Part shown: one piece after another, positions 19,963 through 30,462 of the stretch
Position numbering within the stretch: position 1 is the first letter of the stretch
How the letters are laid out: each line of letters opens with the position of its first letter
Assembly (NCBI GenBank): GCA_902470805.1
Contig: CABRHX010000004.1
Span: 55,822-119,821 of the forward strand
Source of the DNA: an uncultured Collinsella sp.
Lineage (GTDB): Bacteria; Actinomycetota; Coriobacteriia; Coriobacteriales; Coriobacteriaceae
Direction: 5' to 3'
Length of the DNA: 64,000 bases
Program-made: the position numbers and the translations under genes
Notes under the pieces: generated by a model
Databases searched by the model: none
What the model saw: only the letters and a program-made list of their open reading frames with translations
Told to the model about the DNA's origin: nothing

Positions 19963-21402
19963 TTAGTTCTCCTCGGTCTCAGCGGTCTCGGACTCAGCAA
20001 AGTTCCAGCCGGCAAGGCGGTCCTTCGCGGTGTCGATATCCAGGTAGTTCTCCTCGCCGTCCATGAGTCGCGTAAAGGCGGTAAAGAGATAGTGGGCATC
20101 GGTGGGGCCAGGCGAGGCCTCGGGGTGGTACTGGACCGAGAAGCACGGGGCGTCGAGCAGCTGGATGCCCTCGGCGGTGCCGTCGTTGAGGTTCACATGC
20201 GTCAGGCGAATGCGACCAAAGCGCTCGTTCATCACGACCGGCGCGATTCCGCGGCGCACCCAGACGCGCAGATCTCCATCGGCCGCATGCTCGGTCTCGC
20301 CGCCGGAAAGCTCGGGGACAAGCTTGCCCAAGCTGGGGAACAGCAGGCCAAAGCCATGGTTTTGCGCGGTGATCTCCACACGGCGGCTTACCAGGTTCAT
20401 GACCGGCTGGTTGCCACCGCGGTGACCGAACTTAAGCTTTTCCATCTGAGCGCCGCAGGCCAGGCTGATCATCTGGTGACCAAGACAAATACCAAAGACC
20501 GGCACCTTGCCGATCAGCTGCTGCACCTGCTCGTAGGTCTCCACCACGGCGTCGGGGTCGCCGGGACCATTGGACAAAAAGACACCGTCGGGATTCATGT
20601 CGAGCACCTCACTCGCGGGCGTATCCCACGGCACGACGGTAAGGTCGCAGCCGGCGCGGACCAGACCCTCCAGAATGCCGCGCTTCACACCGCAGTCGTA
20701 GGCGACCACTTTGTGACGGGCAGGAGCGGCAGCCGTAAGCGCAAAGTCATGCGTGGCAGGCAGGTCGGCGGCCACAAACTCGTGAGGTACGGGGCAACTT
20801 ACGGTCTTGACCAGGTTCTCGCCTACCAGCGTGGGCGCAGCGGCCAGACGCTCGGCAAGCTCGTCGACGTCGAAGATCTCGGTCGAAATAATGCCCATCT
20901 TGGAACCATTGTCGCGCAGGTGGCGCACCAGGGCGCGAGTGTCGACACCCTCGATAGCGACGATGCCGTGAGCGCGCAGGTACTCCGGCACGCTGACGGC
21001 CGAGCGCCAGTTAGAAGGCGTGGCGCACATGTCGCGAACGATCATGCCGCGCATGGCCGGAGCGCTCGCAGGGCGCACAGCGTCGCCGGGGAAGGCCGAC
21101 TGGACGTCGGTCTCGTCGATACCGTAGTTGCCGATCTGCGGATAGGTCATGGTTACGATTTGGCCGGCATAACTCGGGTCGGTCATGACCTCAAAGTAGC
21201 CCTCGAGCGAGGTGTTGAAGCAGACTTCGCCGGTCGCGGTGCCCTCAGCGCCGCATGCACGTCCATAAAAAATGGTCCCATCCTCAAGATACAGGATGCA
21301 GGGACCGCAGGTGCCCTTGCTGGTTTTGGCCAGCATACGCTGGCAAAGCTCGCTAGGCGCGAAGGTGCGGGCGGCAGCGCCCGCGGTATGGTTGTTCGCC
21401 AT
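19963..21402 (-). CDS. carA: Carbamoyl-phosphate synthase small subunit
   Basis: A 479-residue glutaminase subunit that feeds ammonia to CarB. The class I glutamine amidotransferase has its Cys in VFGICLGHQM (about 306) and the His/Glu pair in YHPEASPGPTDA. It is longer than the usual 360-380 residues. About 30 extra residues precede the core, and about 45 extra residues follow NHGF (352-398) before the THVNLNDGT motif. The start is MANNHT, with GGAGAA upstream. It is adjacent to carB in one operon. Confidence 0.95.
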   Translation of the reverse strand: MANNHTAGAAARTFAPSELCQRMLAKTSKGTCGPCILYLEDGTIFYGRACGAEGTATGEVCFNTSLEGYFEVMTDPSYAGQIVTMTYPQIGNYGIDETDVQSAFPGDAVRPASAPAMRGMIVRDMCATPSNWRSAVSVPEYLRAHGIVAIEGVDTRALVRHLRDNGSKMGIISTEIFDVDELAERLAAAPTLVGENLVKTVSCPVPHEFVAADLPATHDFALTAAAPARHKVVAYDCGVKRGILEGLVRAGCDLTVVPWDTPASEVLDMNPDGVFLSNGPGDPDAVVETYEQVQQLIGKVPVFGICLGHQMISLACGAQMEKLKFGHRGGNQPVMNLVSRRVEITAQNHGFGLLFPSLGKLVPELSGGETEHAADGDLRVWVRRGIAPVVMNERFGRIRLTHVNLNDGTAEGIQLLDAPCFSVQYHPEASPGPTDAHYLFTAFTRLMDGEENYLDIDTAKDRLAGWNFAESETAETEEN

Positions 21403-21460
21403 AATTCTCCTTCCCGGTCTCACAGGACCGGCTTAAAGGTGTGTAGTTAGGCCTCGCGGT

Positions 21461-21545
21461 ATTGTAACCGCAAGCATGCCTCATGGCGTTAATTTCATCG
21501 AAATGTTTACGAAATGATAATTATGACTTTCTATGCATAATGTTT
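21461..21545 (-). promoter_or_regulatory. carA upstream region with -10 box and AT-rich palindromes
   Basis: A TACAAT -10 box (21461-21466, minus strand) lies about 60 nt before carA. Upstream of it, AATGATAATTATGAC and TATGCATA (about 21514-21540) make an AT-rich, partly palindromic block in otherwise GC-rich DNA. It could bind an arginine or pyrimidine regulator such as ArgR, but the match to ARG boxes is only loose. Confidence 0.3.
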
Positions 21546-21559
21546 TTTAATCCCGTCCC

Positions 21560-21600
21560 AAAAAATCATCCCGCGGGGCTTGTGGCTCACGCGGGATGAT
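21560..21600 (-). terminator. Rho-independent terminator
   Basis: On the minus strand ATCATCCCGCG pairs with CGCGGGATGAT around a 14-nt loop and is followed by TTTTTT. It ends the unit whose last gene stops at 21607. Confidence 0.9.
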
Positions 21601-21606
21601 GGCGTC

Positions 21607-22572
21607 TTATTTTTTCTTGTCCTGCTCCAGCAGTTCGGACGGTGTGCGATCGGGCTTGCCGCCGCGGAAAATCTCGCGGCCATGCAGACGATGCTCCAGA
21701 TCGCGCTCGGCCTTTTCCTCGTCAATCTTGGTCTGGCTCACCACCGGGTCCTCAATCAACGACGACACCGAGTTCACCTGCTTCTGAATGCGCTCGGCGA
21801 TGGTGTCGTCCATACTCACGATGCGCATCTTCCAGTCGATACTCGTGGCGTTGGATGAGCTCTTGGTCCACACGAACGTCAAAATGGCGCTCTGGTGGCC
21901 GCGCGCGGGGAACATGCCAAAGAAGGAATCGTGCTGAATGTTGCTATCCTCGTCGATATAGGCGTGAACGTTATACACCACGCGGTCGATCTTATCGTTG
22001 AGCAACGCGTTGGTCGCAAGCGCCGCGGCCTGGATCTGCCCGTTGGACAGCAGCTCGAGCTCGTTGGCAGACGATGTGTCCAACACCGTCACCTCGACCG
22101 TGCCCGTGCGTTCATCGGCTTCATCGACGGTAAAATCGAGCGGGAACTGCGTAAAGCCGTTACCCCACTCAAGGCCACCCTTGAGCGCGGTCGAAACGGT
22201 ATCGACCGAAACGCTCTCGGACAGGTTGGCGGTGTTCAGACGACGCATCACGCCGTAGCCAATCTGCATGCCCACGATCAGCACCAAAATACCGATGACC
22301 ACGGCCATCGCGGTCTTCGTAATGGTATGGCTCACCTGCGAGCCCGAAGGATCGTCCTCGGACAGCGGGTCGATATGTTTTGCCTGGCTCGCGCGGTCCT
22401 CGCTGCGCAGCTGCGCTAGCGCCGCTTTATCACCGCGCTTGGCCGCAGCCTCCTTCTCACGCATGCGCTCGGTACGCTTTTTGGCGAGCGTGGGATCCAA
22501 GACACCGGATGCATCGATTTCGGAGAATAACTCCGTCACTTCTTCCGGAGTCAAAGGGTTCTTGTCAGCCAT
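21607..22572 (-). CDS. Membrane protein of unknown function
   Basis: A 321-residue protein with no family I recognise. A charged, helical N-terminus of about 85 residues (EKEAAAKRGDKAALAQLRSEDRA) precedes one strong membrane helix (about 88-108). The outer domain of about 170 residues is probably extracytoplasmic, with alternating beta-type segments, and a charged helical C-terminus ends in DKKK. It is transcribed after the ABC exporter gene with only 19 nt between them, so a joint envelope role is possible. Its own terminator follows. Confidence 0.7.
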   Translation of the reverse strand: MADKNPLTPEEVTELFSEIDASGVLDPTLAKKRTERMREKEAAAKRGDKAALAQLRSEDRASQAKHIDPLSEDDPSGSQVSHTITKTAMAVVIGILVLIVGMQIGYGVMRRLNTANLSESVSVDTVSTALKGGLEWGNGFTQFPLDFTVDEADERTGTVEVTVLDTSSANELELLSNGQIQAAALATNALLNDKIDRVVYNVHAYIDEDSNIQHDSFFGMFPARGHQSAILTFVWTKSSSNATSIDWKMRIVSMDDTIAERIQKQVNSVSSLIEDPVVSQTKIDEEKAERDLEHRLHGREIFRGGKPDRTPSELLEQDKKK

Positions 22573-22591
22573 AAACTTCCTGTCATATCAA

Positions 22592-24364
22592 TCAGTCGAG
22601 CTCGTGCGCACGCGCACCTTCGAACTGCATTCGATAGTAACGGGCATAGGTGCCGCCACGGGCGAGAAGCTCCTCGTGCGTGCCACGCTCCACAACGCGA
22701 CCATGCTCAACGGTCGCAATCTCATCGGCGTGCTTAATGGTCGAGAGACGATGGGCGATGATGATCGTGGTGCGGCCGCGTGCCAGCTCTTCGAGCGACT
22801 CCTGCACCGCCTCCTCGCTCTCGTTATCCAAAGCACTCGTCGCCTCATCCAAAATAAGGATCTTGGGGTTCTTGAGAAACACGCGCGCGATGGCAACGCG
22901 CTGCTTCTGTCCGCCCGAAAGACGGCTGCCGCGCTCGCCCACCACGGTGTCGTAGCCCTGCGGAAGCGACTCGATAAAGGCATCGATGTTGGCGCGACGG
23001 GCGGCCTCGGCGATCTCTTCCGCCGTAGCGCCCGGCTTGCCGTAGGCGATGTTCTCGCCAATCGTACCGTCAAACAGATAGACATCCTGCTGCACCAGGC
23101 CGATGGCGCGGCGCAGGCTCTGCTGCGTCACATCGCGCACGTCCTGACCGTCGATGCTAATGGATCCGGTAGCCACGTCATAAAAGCGCGGCAGCAGCGA
23201 ACAGGTCGTGGACTTGCCGCCGCCCGAAGGGCCAACCAAAGCGATGGTCTGCCCGGGCTTGATGGACAGGTCCATATGGTCGATAACGGGACGCTCGTCG
23301 GCATAGCCCTCGCCCAGCTCAACGTCCTCGTAGTTAAAGCACACGTCGTGATACTCCACGGCGCCGGCAGTCACCTGCAGATCAGTGGCGCCCGGCTTGT
23401 CCTGGATATCCGGCGCGGTCGAGAGCACCTCGTCCATACGCTTAAAGCCGGCGATAGCCTTCTGATACGTTTCGGCCGAATTGACGAGCGTCTCAAGCGG
23501 CGTGCAGAACAGCGAAATATAGAGTGCAAAGGTCGCCATATCGACCGCCTGTAGCTGTCCCTGGGCGACCAGCCAGCCGCCCAGCAGCACCACGATCACA
23601 TAGAGCACACCCGAGAGCAGGCCATACGTCGCGGTATAGACGCCCATGGCGTGATACATGTTCTCCTTGGACGAAAGATAGCGATTGTTGGAGGCGCGGA
23701 ACTTGAAGCGTTCGGTCTCCTCGTTGGCAAAGCTCTTGACCACGCGCATGCCCGCCAGCGAATCCTGCAGCTGCGCATTGATGCCGCTGATCTTTTTGCG
23801 GTTGTCGCTAAAGACCTCGCGCATACGCATGTTTTGCCAAAACATGATGACCGCAAACGCCGCCGTCACCACGGCCATGGCGAGCGCCAGCACCGGGGCG
23901 ATGGTAAAGAGGATCACAAACGAGCCGATAATCTCGATGCCGCAGATGATGATCCACTCGGGCACGTGGTGCGCCGCCTCGCAGATATCGAACAGGTCGT
24001 TGACCACGCGGCTCATCATGTCGCCGGAGCTGTTGCGGTCGAAGTACGCAAAGCTAAAGCGCTCATACTGGTCGAACAGGTCCTCGCGCATTTTGGACTC
24101 CATGCGCGCACCCATCACGTGACCCCAATAGCTCACAAAGTAGCGGCAGGCGCAGCGGACGGCATACATCAGCACCAAGCCCACCGCGATCATGCCGAGC
24201 GCCTGCATAATGGCAGCCTGACCCTGAGTAAATAGCCCACCGGTCAAATTGCGCAGGATAATGGGGAACGCCAGGTCAATGGCGGCAAGCACCAGAGCAC
24301 AAACAGTATCAGCAACAAAAAGCCCCATCTGGGGCTTGTAGTACGAAAGAAACCTCTTCAGCAT
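22592..24364 (-). CDS. ABC exporter (fused permease and ATPase)
   Basis: A 590-residue half-transporter of the MsbA/multidrug type, expected to work as a homodimer. Six transmembrane helices occupy about residues 15-310. The ATPase shows Walker A VGPSGGGKST (about 377-386), signature RLSGGQKQR, Walker B ILILDEATSALDNE and H-loop AHRLS. Exported substrates of this group range from lipids to drugs and cannot be named here. It precedes the unknown membrane protein gene in the same direction. Confidence 0.9.
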   Translation of the reverse strand: MLKRFLSYYKPQMGLFVADTVCALVLAAIDLAFPIILRNLTGGLFTQGQAAIMQALGMIAVGLVLMYAVRCACRYFVSYWGHVMGARMESKMREDLFDQYERFSFAYFDRNSSGDMMSRVVNDLFDICEAAHHVPEWIIICGIEIIGSFVILFTIAPVLALAMAVVTAAFAVIMFWQNMRMREVFSDNRKKISGINAQLQDSLAGMRVVKSFANEETERFKFRASNNRYLSSKENMYHAMGVYTATYGLLSGVLYVIVVLLGGWLVAQGQLQAVDMATFALYISLFCTPLETLVNSAETYQKAIAGFKRMDEVLSTAPDIQDKPGATDLQVTAGAVEYHDVCFNYEDVELGEGYADERPVIDHMDLSIKPGQTIALVGPSGGGKSTTCSLLPRFYDVATGSISIDGQDVRDVTQQSLRRAIGLVQQDVYLFDGTIGENIAYGKPGATAEEIAEAARRANIDAFIESLPQGYDTVVGERGSRLSGGQKQRVAIARVFLKNPKILILDEATSALDNESEEAVQESLEELARGRTTIIIAHRLSTIKHADEIATVEHGRVVERGTHEELLARGGTYARYYRMQFEGARAHELD

Positions 24365-24395
24365 GTGATCCTCAAAGAAATATCAGCAACGTAAG

Positions 24396-24434
24396 GCCCT
24401 GGGACAAAGCAATCAGTAGTACTTGTCCCAGGGC
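24396..24434. repeat. GGGAC-type palindrome
   Basis: GCCCTGGGACAA (24396-24407) and its exact complement (24423-24434) flank 15 nt. No T-tract follows. It separates the NUDIX and ABC exporter genes. Confidence 0.75.
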
Positions 24435-24446
24435 TATCCCCACTCG

Positions 24447-25142
24447 TTAAAGCTCCGTGCCCCCAAGGCGGTGCGCGATGCTGTCGCAGGCAAGCGCGCC
24501 TACGACGGTCTTGGCGTCTTCGATCTTGCCGTCGAGCACGGCGTCGATCAGCTCGTGCAGCGGCACGAGGTCCACGTTGACAAACTCGTCATCATCGGGG
24601 TTGGGTGCATCGAACTCGAGCTTGGTGGCCAGGTAGATGTGAATGATCTCGTCGCAGAAGCCGCAGGACGTGACAATCGACGTCAAAAAGCGAATGCGAC
24701 CGGCCCTAAAGCCCGTCTCCTCATGCAGCTCGCGCTTGGCGCAATCGAGCGGGTCCTCGCCTGGATCGAGCTTGCCGGCGGGAATCTCGACCGTCACGCG
24801 GTCGATGGCGGTGCGGTACTGGCGCACCAGTACGATCTTGCCGCTCTCGGTCAGTGCCACAACAGCCGCCGCACCCGGATGGCGAACGATATCGCGGGCG
24901 CTACGGCGACCGTTGGGCAGCTCAACCTCAAGACGGTGGACGTCGAGGATCTTGCCCTTCCAGGCGCACTCCTCCGAAAGAATCTTCTCGTGCAGCTCGG
25001 CATCGTGCGGGTCGTCATCGCCCAGCACCAGCGCCGGCTCGTCAGCGACCTCGCCACCAGGCTCGCCCTCGGCGTGCCCATACACGCGGCTGTCCTCTTC
25101 GACGATCTGCGCGTCCACGAGCTCTTCGTTCTTCTCGTCCAT
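24447..25142 (-). CDS. NUDIX hydrolase, ADP-ribose pyrophosphatase-like
   Basis: A 231-residue hydrolase. The NUDIX box is complete (G-x5-E-x7-RELHEETGF, from GKLDPGEDPL at about residues 127-149), preceded by the IVLVRQYRTAIDRVTVEIPAGK segment typical of ADP-sugar pyrophosphatases. An acidic N-terminal tail of about 50 residues is extra. ATG 25140-25142 is preferred because the ribosome site GAGAGGA would be too close to the ATG at 25151. It follows purD by 21 nt, so co-transcription is likely. Confidence 0.88.
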   Translation of the reverse strand: MDEKNEELVDAQIVEEDSRVYGHAEGEPGGEVADEPALVLGDDDPHDAELHEKILSEECAWKGKILDVHRLEVELPNGRRSARDIVRHPGAAAVVALTESGKIVLVRQYRTAIDRVTVEIPAGKLDPGEDPLDCAKRELHEETGFRAGRIRFLTSIVTSCGFCDEIIHIYLATKLEFDAPNPDDDEFVNVDLVPLHELIDAVLDGKIEDAKTVVGALACDSIAHRLGGTEL

Positions 25143-25163
25143 CCGTCTCATTCCTCTCGGATT

Positions 25164-26468
25164 TTAGGCATCCCAGGCGTCGCGGCCGCGCAGCGCGCGC
25201 AGGCCGATGTCGTGACGCAGGGTCTTGCCCTCAAAATCAATCTTCTCGCAGGCCTCGTAGGCAAGGTTGCGAGCGTTCTCGAACGTGTCGCCCAGAGCGG
25301 TCACGGCAAGCACGCGGCCGCCATTGGTCACGAGCTGACCGTCCACCACGGCAGTTCCCGCATGGTACACGGTCACGTTCTCCATGGCCTCGGCATCCTC
25401 AATACCGGTGATGACCTTTCCTTTCTCGTAGCTGCCGGGGTAGCCCGCGCTCGTCAGGACAACGGCCACGGCCCACTCGTCACGCCAGTCGAGCTCAATC
25501 TGATCGAGCTCGCAGTTGGCACAAGCCAGCATGACCTCGACCAGGTCGTTCTTAAGGCGCGGCAGCACGACCTGCGTCTCGGGGTCGCCAAAGCGGGCAT
25601 TGAACTCCAGCACCTTGGGACCGGCGGGGGTGAGCATAAAGCCGCCGTACAGGCAGCCGCGGTAGTCGATACCCTCGGCAGCGAGCTCGGCCACGGTCTG
25701 CTCCATGACCGCCACCATGGTGGCGTGCTCCTCGTCAGTCACGATGGGCACCGGGCTGTAGACGCCCATGCCGCCGGTGTTGGGACCAAGGTCGCCCTCA
25801 AGCGCGCGCTTGTGGTCCTGCGAGGTAGCCATGGGGCGCACGGTCTTGCCGTCGGTAAAGGCCAGCAGCGAGCACTCGGGGCCGGTCAGCATCTCCTCGA
25901 TGACCACGGTGTTGCCGGCATCGCCAAAGGTGCCGCCAAAGCACTCGCGCACGGCTTCCTCGGCCTGCTCAAGTTCGGTCGCCACGATAACGCCCTTGCC
26001 GGCGGCAAGGCCGTCAGCCTTCACGACCAGCGGGGCGCCCTGCTCGCGTACGTAGGCGAGAGCCGAAGCCTCGTCGGTAAACGAACCATAGGCTGCCGTC
26101 GGAATACCGGCGCGCTCCATGAGCTGCTTGGAGAACAGCTTGGAGCCCTCCATCTGGGCACCCTCGGCACCCGGGCCAAAGCAGGGAATACCCGCCGCGC
26201 GCACGGCGTCGGCCACGCCCGCCACAAGCGGAGCCTCGGGGCCAATTACCACGAGTCCGCATCCGTGGCTCTGCGCAAACGCCGCCACGGCCGCAGGATC
26301 GCAGTCGTCGAGAACAACGTTCTCGCCGCAGCTCGCGGTGCCGCCGTTGCCCGGCGCGATGTAGAGCTTGCCGGCGCGCGGTGATGCTGCGAGCTTAGCT
26401 GCCAAAGCATGCTCACGGCCGCCGCTGCCCAACAACAGGATGTCGATGGTTTGAGTGTCCGCCTTCAA
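25164..26468 (-). CDS. purD: Phosphoribosylamine-glycine ligase
   Basis: A 434-residue GAR synthetase, second step of purine synthesis. It shows ILLLGSGGREHAL at the N-terminus, the ATP-grasp region VVKADGLAAGKGV, and the NTGGMG and FNARFGDPETQ motifs. The start is a TTG at 26466-26468, since GAGGAGG lies 5 nt upstream and gives the normal length; the frame is open upstream without a suitable site. It lies between purA and the NUDIX gene, all leftward. Confidence 0.95.
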   Translation of the reverse strand: MKADTQTIDILLLGSGGREHALAAKLAASPRAGKLYIAPGNGGTASCGENVVLDDCDPAAVAAFAQSHGCGLVVIGPEAPLVAGVADAVRAAGIPCFGPGAEGAQMEGSKLFSKQLMERAGIPTAAYGSFTDEASALAYVREQGAPLVVKADGLAAGKGVIVATELEQAEEAVRECFGGTFGDAGNTVVIEEMLTGPECSLLAFTDGKTVRPMATSQDHKRALEGDLGPNTGGMGVYSPVPIVTDEEHATMVAVMEQTVAELAAEGIDYRGCLYGGFMLTPAGPKVLEFNARFGDPETQVVLPRLKNDLVEVMLACANCELDQIELDWRDEWAVAVVLTSAGYPGSYEKGKVITGIEDAEAMENVTVYHAGTAVVDGQLVTNGGRVLAVTALGDTFENARNLAYEACEKIDFEGKTLRHDIGLRALRGRDAWDA

Positions 26469-26522
26469 GGGTGCCTCCTCTATGGATGAATGGCCCGCTC
26501 CGCGCGAGCCCTTTGCAAGCAA

Positions 26523-26564
26523 ATATACCCCTCGGCCGCCCGTCCGGGCTGCAAAGGGGTATAT
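26523..26564. terminator. Stem-loop after purA
   Basis: ATATACCCCT (26523-26532) pairs with AGGGGTATAT (26555-26564). An inner GC-rich pairing GCCCG/CGGGC lies inside. The T-rich tail is short, so termination may be partial with read-through into purD. Confidence 0.55.
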
Positions 26565-26586
26565 CGCAATAACCAAATAGTCCCGA

Positions 26587-27873
<1,287 letters not shown>

Positions 27874-27939
27874 GTTTACTCCTTACATTCATGGACTGTC
27901 TACGCGCCACGCCGGCACGCAGAAGCACAAAACATTCCC

Positions 27940-27968
27940 AGTATACCCGTGCAACGGGCGCCTGTCCT
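27940..27968 (-). promoter_or_regulatory. Candidate purA promoter
   Basis: A TATACT -10 box (27940-27945) is spaced 17 nt from AGGACA (27963-27968) on the minus strand. The -35 overlaps the dnaB stop codon. Confidence 0.45.
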
Positions 27969-29358
27969 ACTCCTCGGCATGTGCCCCATCAAGCTCATAG
28001 AACTTGGTGGATGCCGGCAGGAACATCAGGTCGACGTCGCCGATCGGGCCCGAACGGTTCTTGGCCACGACGATACGCGTAACGCCCTCGTCGGGTCGAT
28101 CGTCACGCGAGGCTTCGGCCTCGTCGGCGGAGCGGTCCAAGAACATAACGATATCGGCGTCCTGCTCGATGGAGCCCGATTCACGAAGGTCGGAAAGCTG
28201 CGGGCGCTTGCCGGTACGGGATTCGACCTGACGCGAGAGCTGCGACAGCGCGATGAGCGGGATCTTGAGCTCCTTGGCCATGATCTTCAGACCACGCGAC
28301 ATCTCCGAAACCTCGACGGTACGGCTCTCGGAACGACGGCCCGGCGGAGGACTCACCAGCTGCAGGTAGTCCAGGATGATAATTGCCTTCTCCTTGTTAT
28401 GGAGCATACGGCGGCTCTTGGCGCGAATCTCGGTCACTGTGGTGCCGGGCGTATCGTCAATCAGAATATCGAGCTTAGACAAGGTCTGCGTGGCCTCGTT
28501 GATATTGGCCCACTGCTCGGGGCTAATGCGGCCCATGCGGAAGTCACTGATCGAGATCATGGCGTAGGCGCAAATCAGACGCTGGGCAATTTCCTTGCCC
28601 GACATCTCCAGCGAGAAGAAGCCGACGGTATAACCAGCAGCGGCAGCGTTGAGCGCCAGGTTCAGAGCGAACGACGTCTTTCCTACAGCAGGACGGGCGC
28701 CGATGATGATGAGCTGGCCCTCGCGAAAACCCATGAGCATGCGGTCGAGTGACGGAAAGCCCGTGGGCACGCCCGCAGCCTGGCCACCGGCCTGGCACAC
28801 TTCCTCGGCCTCGTTATAGGCCTCGACCATAAACTCGGTCAACGTCTTGTAGCTCGACTTGACCTCGCGCGCCGTAACCTTGAGCAGCTTGCTCTCGGCC
28901 AGCTCGACAACCTCTTTGGTGTCGGTGGGGGCGTTATATGCCAGCGCGTTGATCTCGTTAGTGGCGCCGATCAGCTCGCGCAGCATCGAGTCGCGGCGAA
29001 CGATGGCGGCATGGTGCTGCCAGTTGACGAGCGACAGGGTCTGACCCATCAACTCCAAAATGTACGCCTCGCCGCCCACGGCATCGAGCTTGTTGATGCT
29101 GCGCAGGTAATCGATCAGCGAGATGGAGTCGATGGGAATGCGGCTGTTGTACATATCGACCATCGCAGTATAGATGGTCTTATGAATGGGCCGGTAGAAG
29201 TCATCGGGCTGCAGCTCGACCTGGGCCTCTTCGACCACCTCGGGCGATAGCAGCATAGCGGCCAGTACATTGGCCTCTGCATCTTGGTTTTGGGGAAGAC
29301 CCAACTTTGAGCCGCGGTCCTCGACCGTCAGCCCGATCTCCCTATCGTCATATGCCAT
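27967..29358 (-). CDS. dnaB: Replicative DNA helicase
   Basis: A 463-residue hexameric helicase that unwinds DNA at the fork. The N-terminal DnaB domain (LPQNQDAEANVLAAMLLSP) interacts with primase. The RecA-like domain has Walker A ARPAVGKTSFAL, Walker B IILDYLQL and the arginine-finger region near SRQVESRTGKRP. The start is MAYDDR at 29358, with GAGGAT upstream. It lies downstream of the ribosomal protein operon and upstream of purA, and has no intein. Confidence 0.96.
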   Translation of the reverse strand: MAYDDREIGLTVEDRGSKLGLPQNQDAEANVLAAMLLSPEVVEEAQVELQPDDFYRPIHKTIYTAMVDMYNSRIPIDSISLIDYLRSINKLDAVGGEAYILELMGQTLSLVNWQHHAAIVRRDSMLRELIGATNEINALAYNAPTDTKEVVELAESKLLKVTAREVKSSYKTLTEFMVEAYNEAEEVCQAGGQAAGVPTGFPSLDRMLMGFREGQLIIIGARPAVGKTSFALNLALNAAAAGYTVGFFSLEMSGKEIAQRLICAYAMISISDFRMGRISPEQWANINEATQTLSKLDILIDDTPGTTVTEIRAKSRRMLHNKEKAIIILDYLQLVSPPPGRRSESRTVEVSEMSRGLKIMAKELKIPLIALSQLSRQVESRTGKRPQLSDLRESGSIEQDADIVMFLDRSADEAEASRDDRPDEGVTRIVVAKNRSGPIGDVDLMFLPASTKFYELDGAHAEE

Positions 29359-29517
29359 GAGCATCCTCATTCATATCGCTTGCGAGCATCCATAGTATCA
29401 GCCACGGTCCCAAAACGCGCCGCGCGCGGCCAATCATCACCGAACCAAACGGATGAACGGTCCCACGAATAGACCTCACCGCAACGCCCTCTATGGCGCT
29501 CGCATCGCGCTAAAAAG

Positions 29518-29551
29518 CAAAAAGGGCGCCCTGGTTTCCCAGAGCGCCCTT
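29518..29551 (-). terminator. Terminator of the rpsF-ssb-rpsR-rplI operon
   Basis: On the minus strand AAGGGCGC-TCTGG-GAAA-CCAG-GGCGCCCTT is followed by TTTTTG. It is a strong hairpin about 35 nt after rplI. Confidence 0.9.
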
Positions 29552-29583
29552 CTTAGAACAAGATTGTTGCGTTGCAGCAAATG

Positions 29584-30108
29584 CTACTCGGCAGCAGCCT
29601 CAGTCTCGACCTCGGCGACCTCAGCGGCCTCCTCGACCTCAGCCTCGGCAGCGAGCTCCTCGGCGGTAACGCCGACGAGAACGACAACCTCGGCCTTGAT
29701 CTCGCGGTACAGCGAGATGGCAACGGTGTGGGCACCGGCAACCTTGATGGGCTTACCGAGCTCGACGCGCTTGCGGTCGATGTCCATACCGAGCTGAGCC
29801 TTGATGGCATCAGCGATCATAGCGGCGGTAACGGAGCCAAAGAGGATGCCCTCGTCGCCGACCTTGACGTCAACGGTGACCGTCTTGCCCTCGAAGGCAG
29901 CCTTGGTCTCGTTGGCGGTAGCCAGACGGACGGCCTCGCGCTTGGCGATGTTGTTGCGACGCTCGTCAAGCTGCTTGAGGTTGCCCTTGGTGGCGGCAAC
30001 AGCGAGCTTCTTGGGGAACAGGAAGTTCTCAGCGTAACCCTGAGCGACCTCTACGACGTCACCCTCGCCGCCCTTGCCCTTGATCTCATCGAGAAGAATA
30101 ACCTTCAT
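29584..30108 (-). CDS. rplI: 50S ribosomal protein L9 with acidic tail
   Basis: A 174-residue L9. The N-terminal domain MKVILLDEIKGKGGEGDVVEV and GYAENFLFPKKLA, the long connecting helix and the C-terminal domain are all present. About 26 extra residues at the end are almost only Ala, Glu and Val, absent from typical 150-residue L9. It is the last gene of the rpsF operon. Confidence 0.96.
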   Translation of the reverse strand: MKVILLDEIKGKGGEGDVVEVAQGYAENFLFPKKLAVAATKGNLKQLDERRNNIAKREAVRLATANETKAAFEGKTVTVDVKVGDEGILFGSVTAAMIADAIKAQLGMDIDRKRVELGKPIKVAGAHTVAISLYREIKAEVVVLVGVTAEELAAEAEVEEAAEVAEVETEAAAE

Positions 30109-30123
30109 GATGCGTCTCCCTTC

Positions 30124-30390
30124 TTAGCCGCGGTCGCGGTTGCCACGAGAGGAAACCACGGGGACGGTGTACGGCAGGAGAGCCATCTCGCGGGCGCGCT
30201 TGATGGCGTTGGCGATGTCATGCTGATGCTGCGTGCAAGCGCCAGTGACGCGACGGGGCTTGATCTTGCCACGGTCGGTCATGTACTTACGGAGAAGCTG
30301 AGTGTCCTTATAGTCAATGAACTCAGTGTTCTCCTTGCAGAACTGGCAGTACTTACGACGCGGCTGACGTGCAGAAAAATCATTAGCCAT
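30124..30390 (-). CDS. rpsR: 30S ribosomal protein S18
   Basis: An 88-residue S18 with PRRKYCQFCKEN at the N-terminus, IDYKDTQLLRKYMTDRGKI and RRVTGACTQHQHDIANAIKRARE. The start is MANDFS at 30390, with AAAGG upstream. S18 pairs with S6, encoded at the head of the same operon, on the 30S platform. Confidence 0.96.
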   Translation of the reverse strand: MANDFSARQPRRKYCQFCKENTEFIDYKDTQLLRKYMTDRGKIKPRRVTGACTQHQHDIANAIKRAREMALLPYTVPVVSSRGNRDRG

Positions 30391-30462
30391 GTCAAAATAC
30401 CTTTCATTTGGCAACTTCGGCGAACCGAAGCCGCCTCTCACTCAAAAATAGGTGAACAACCC

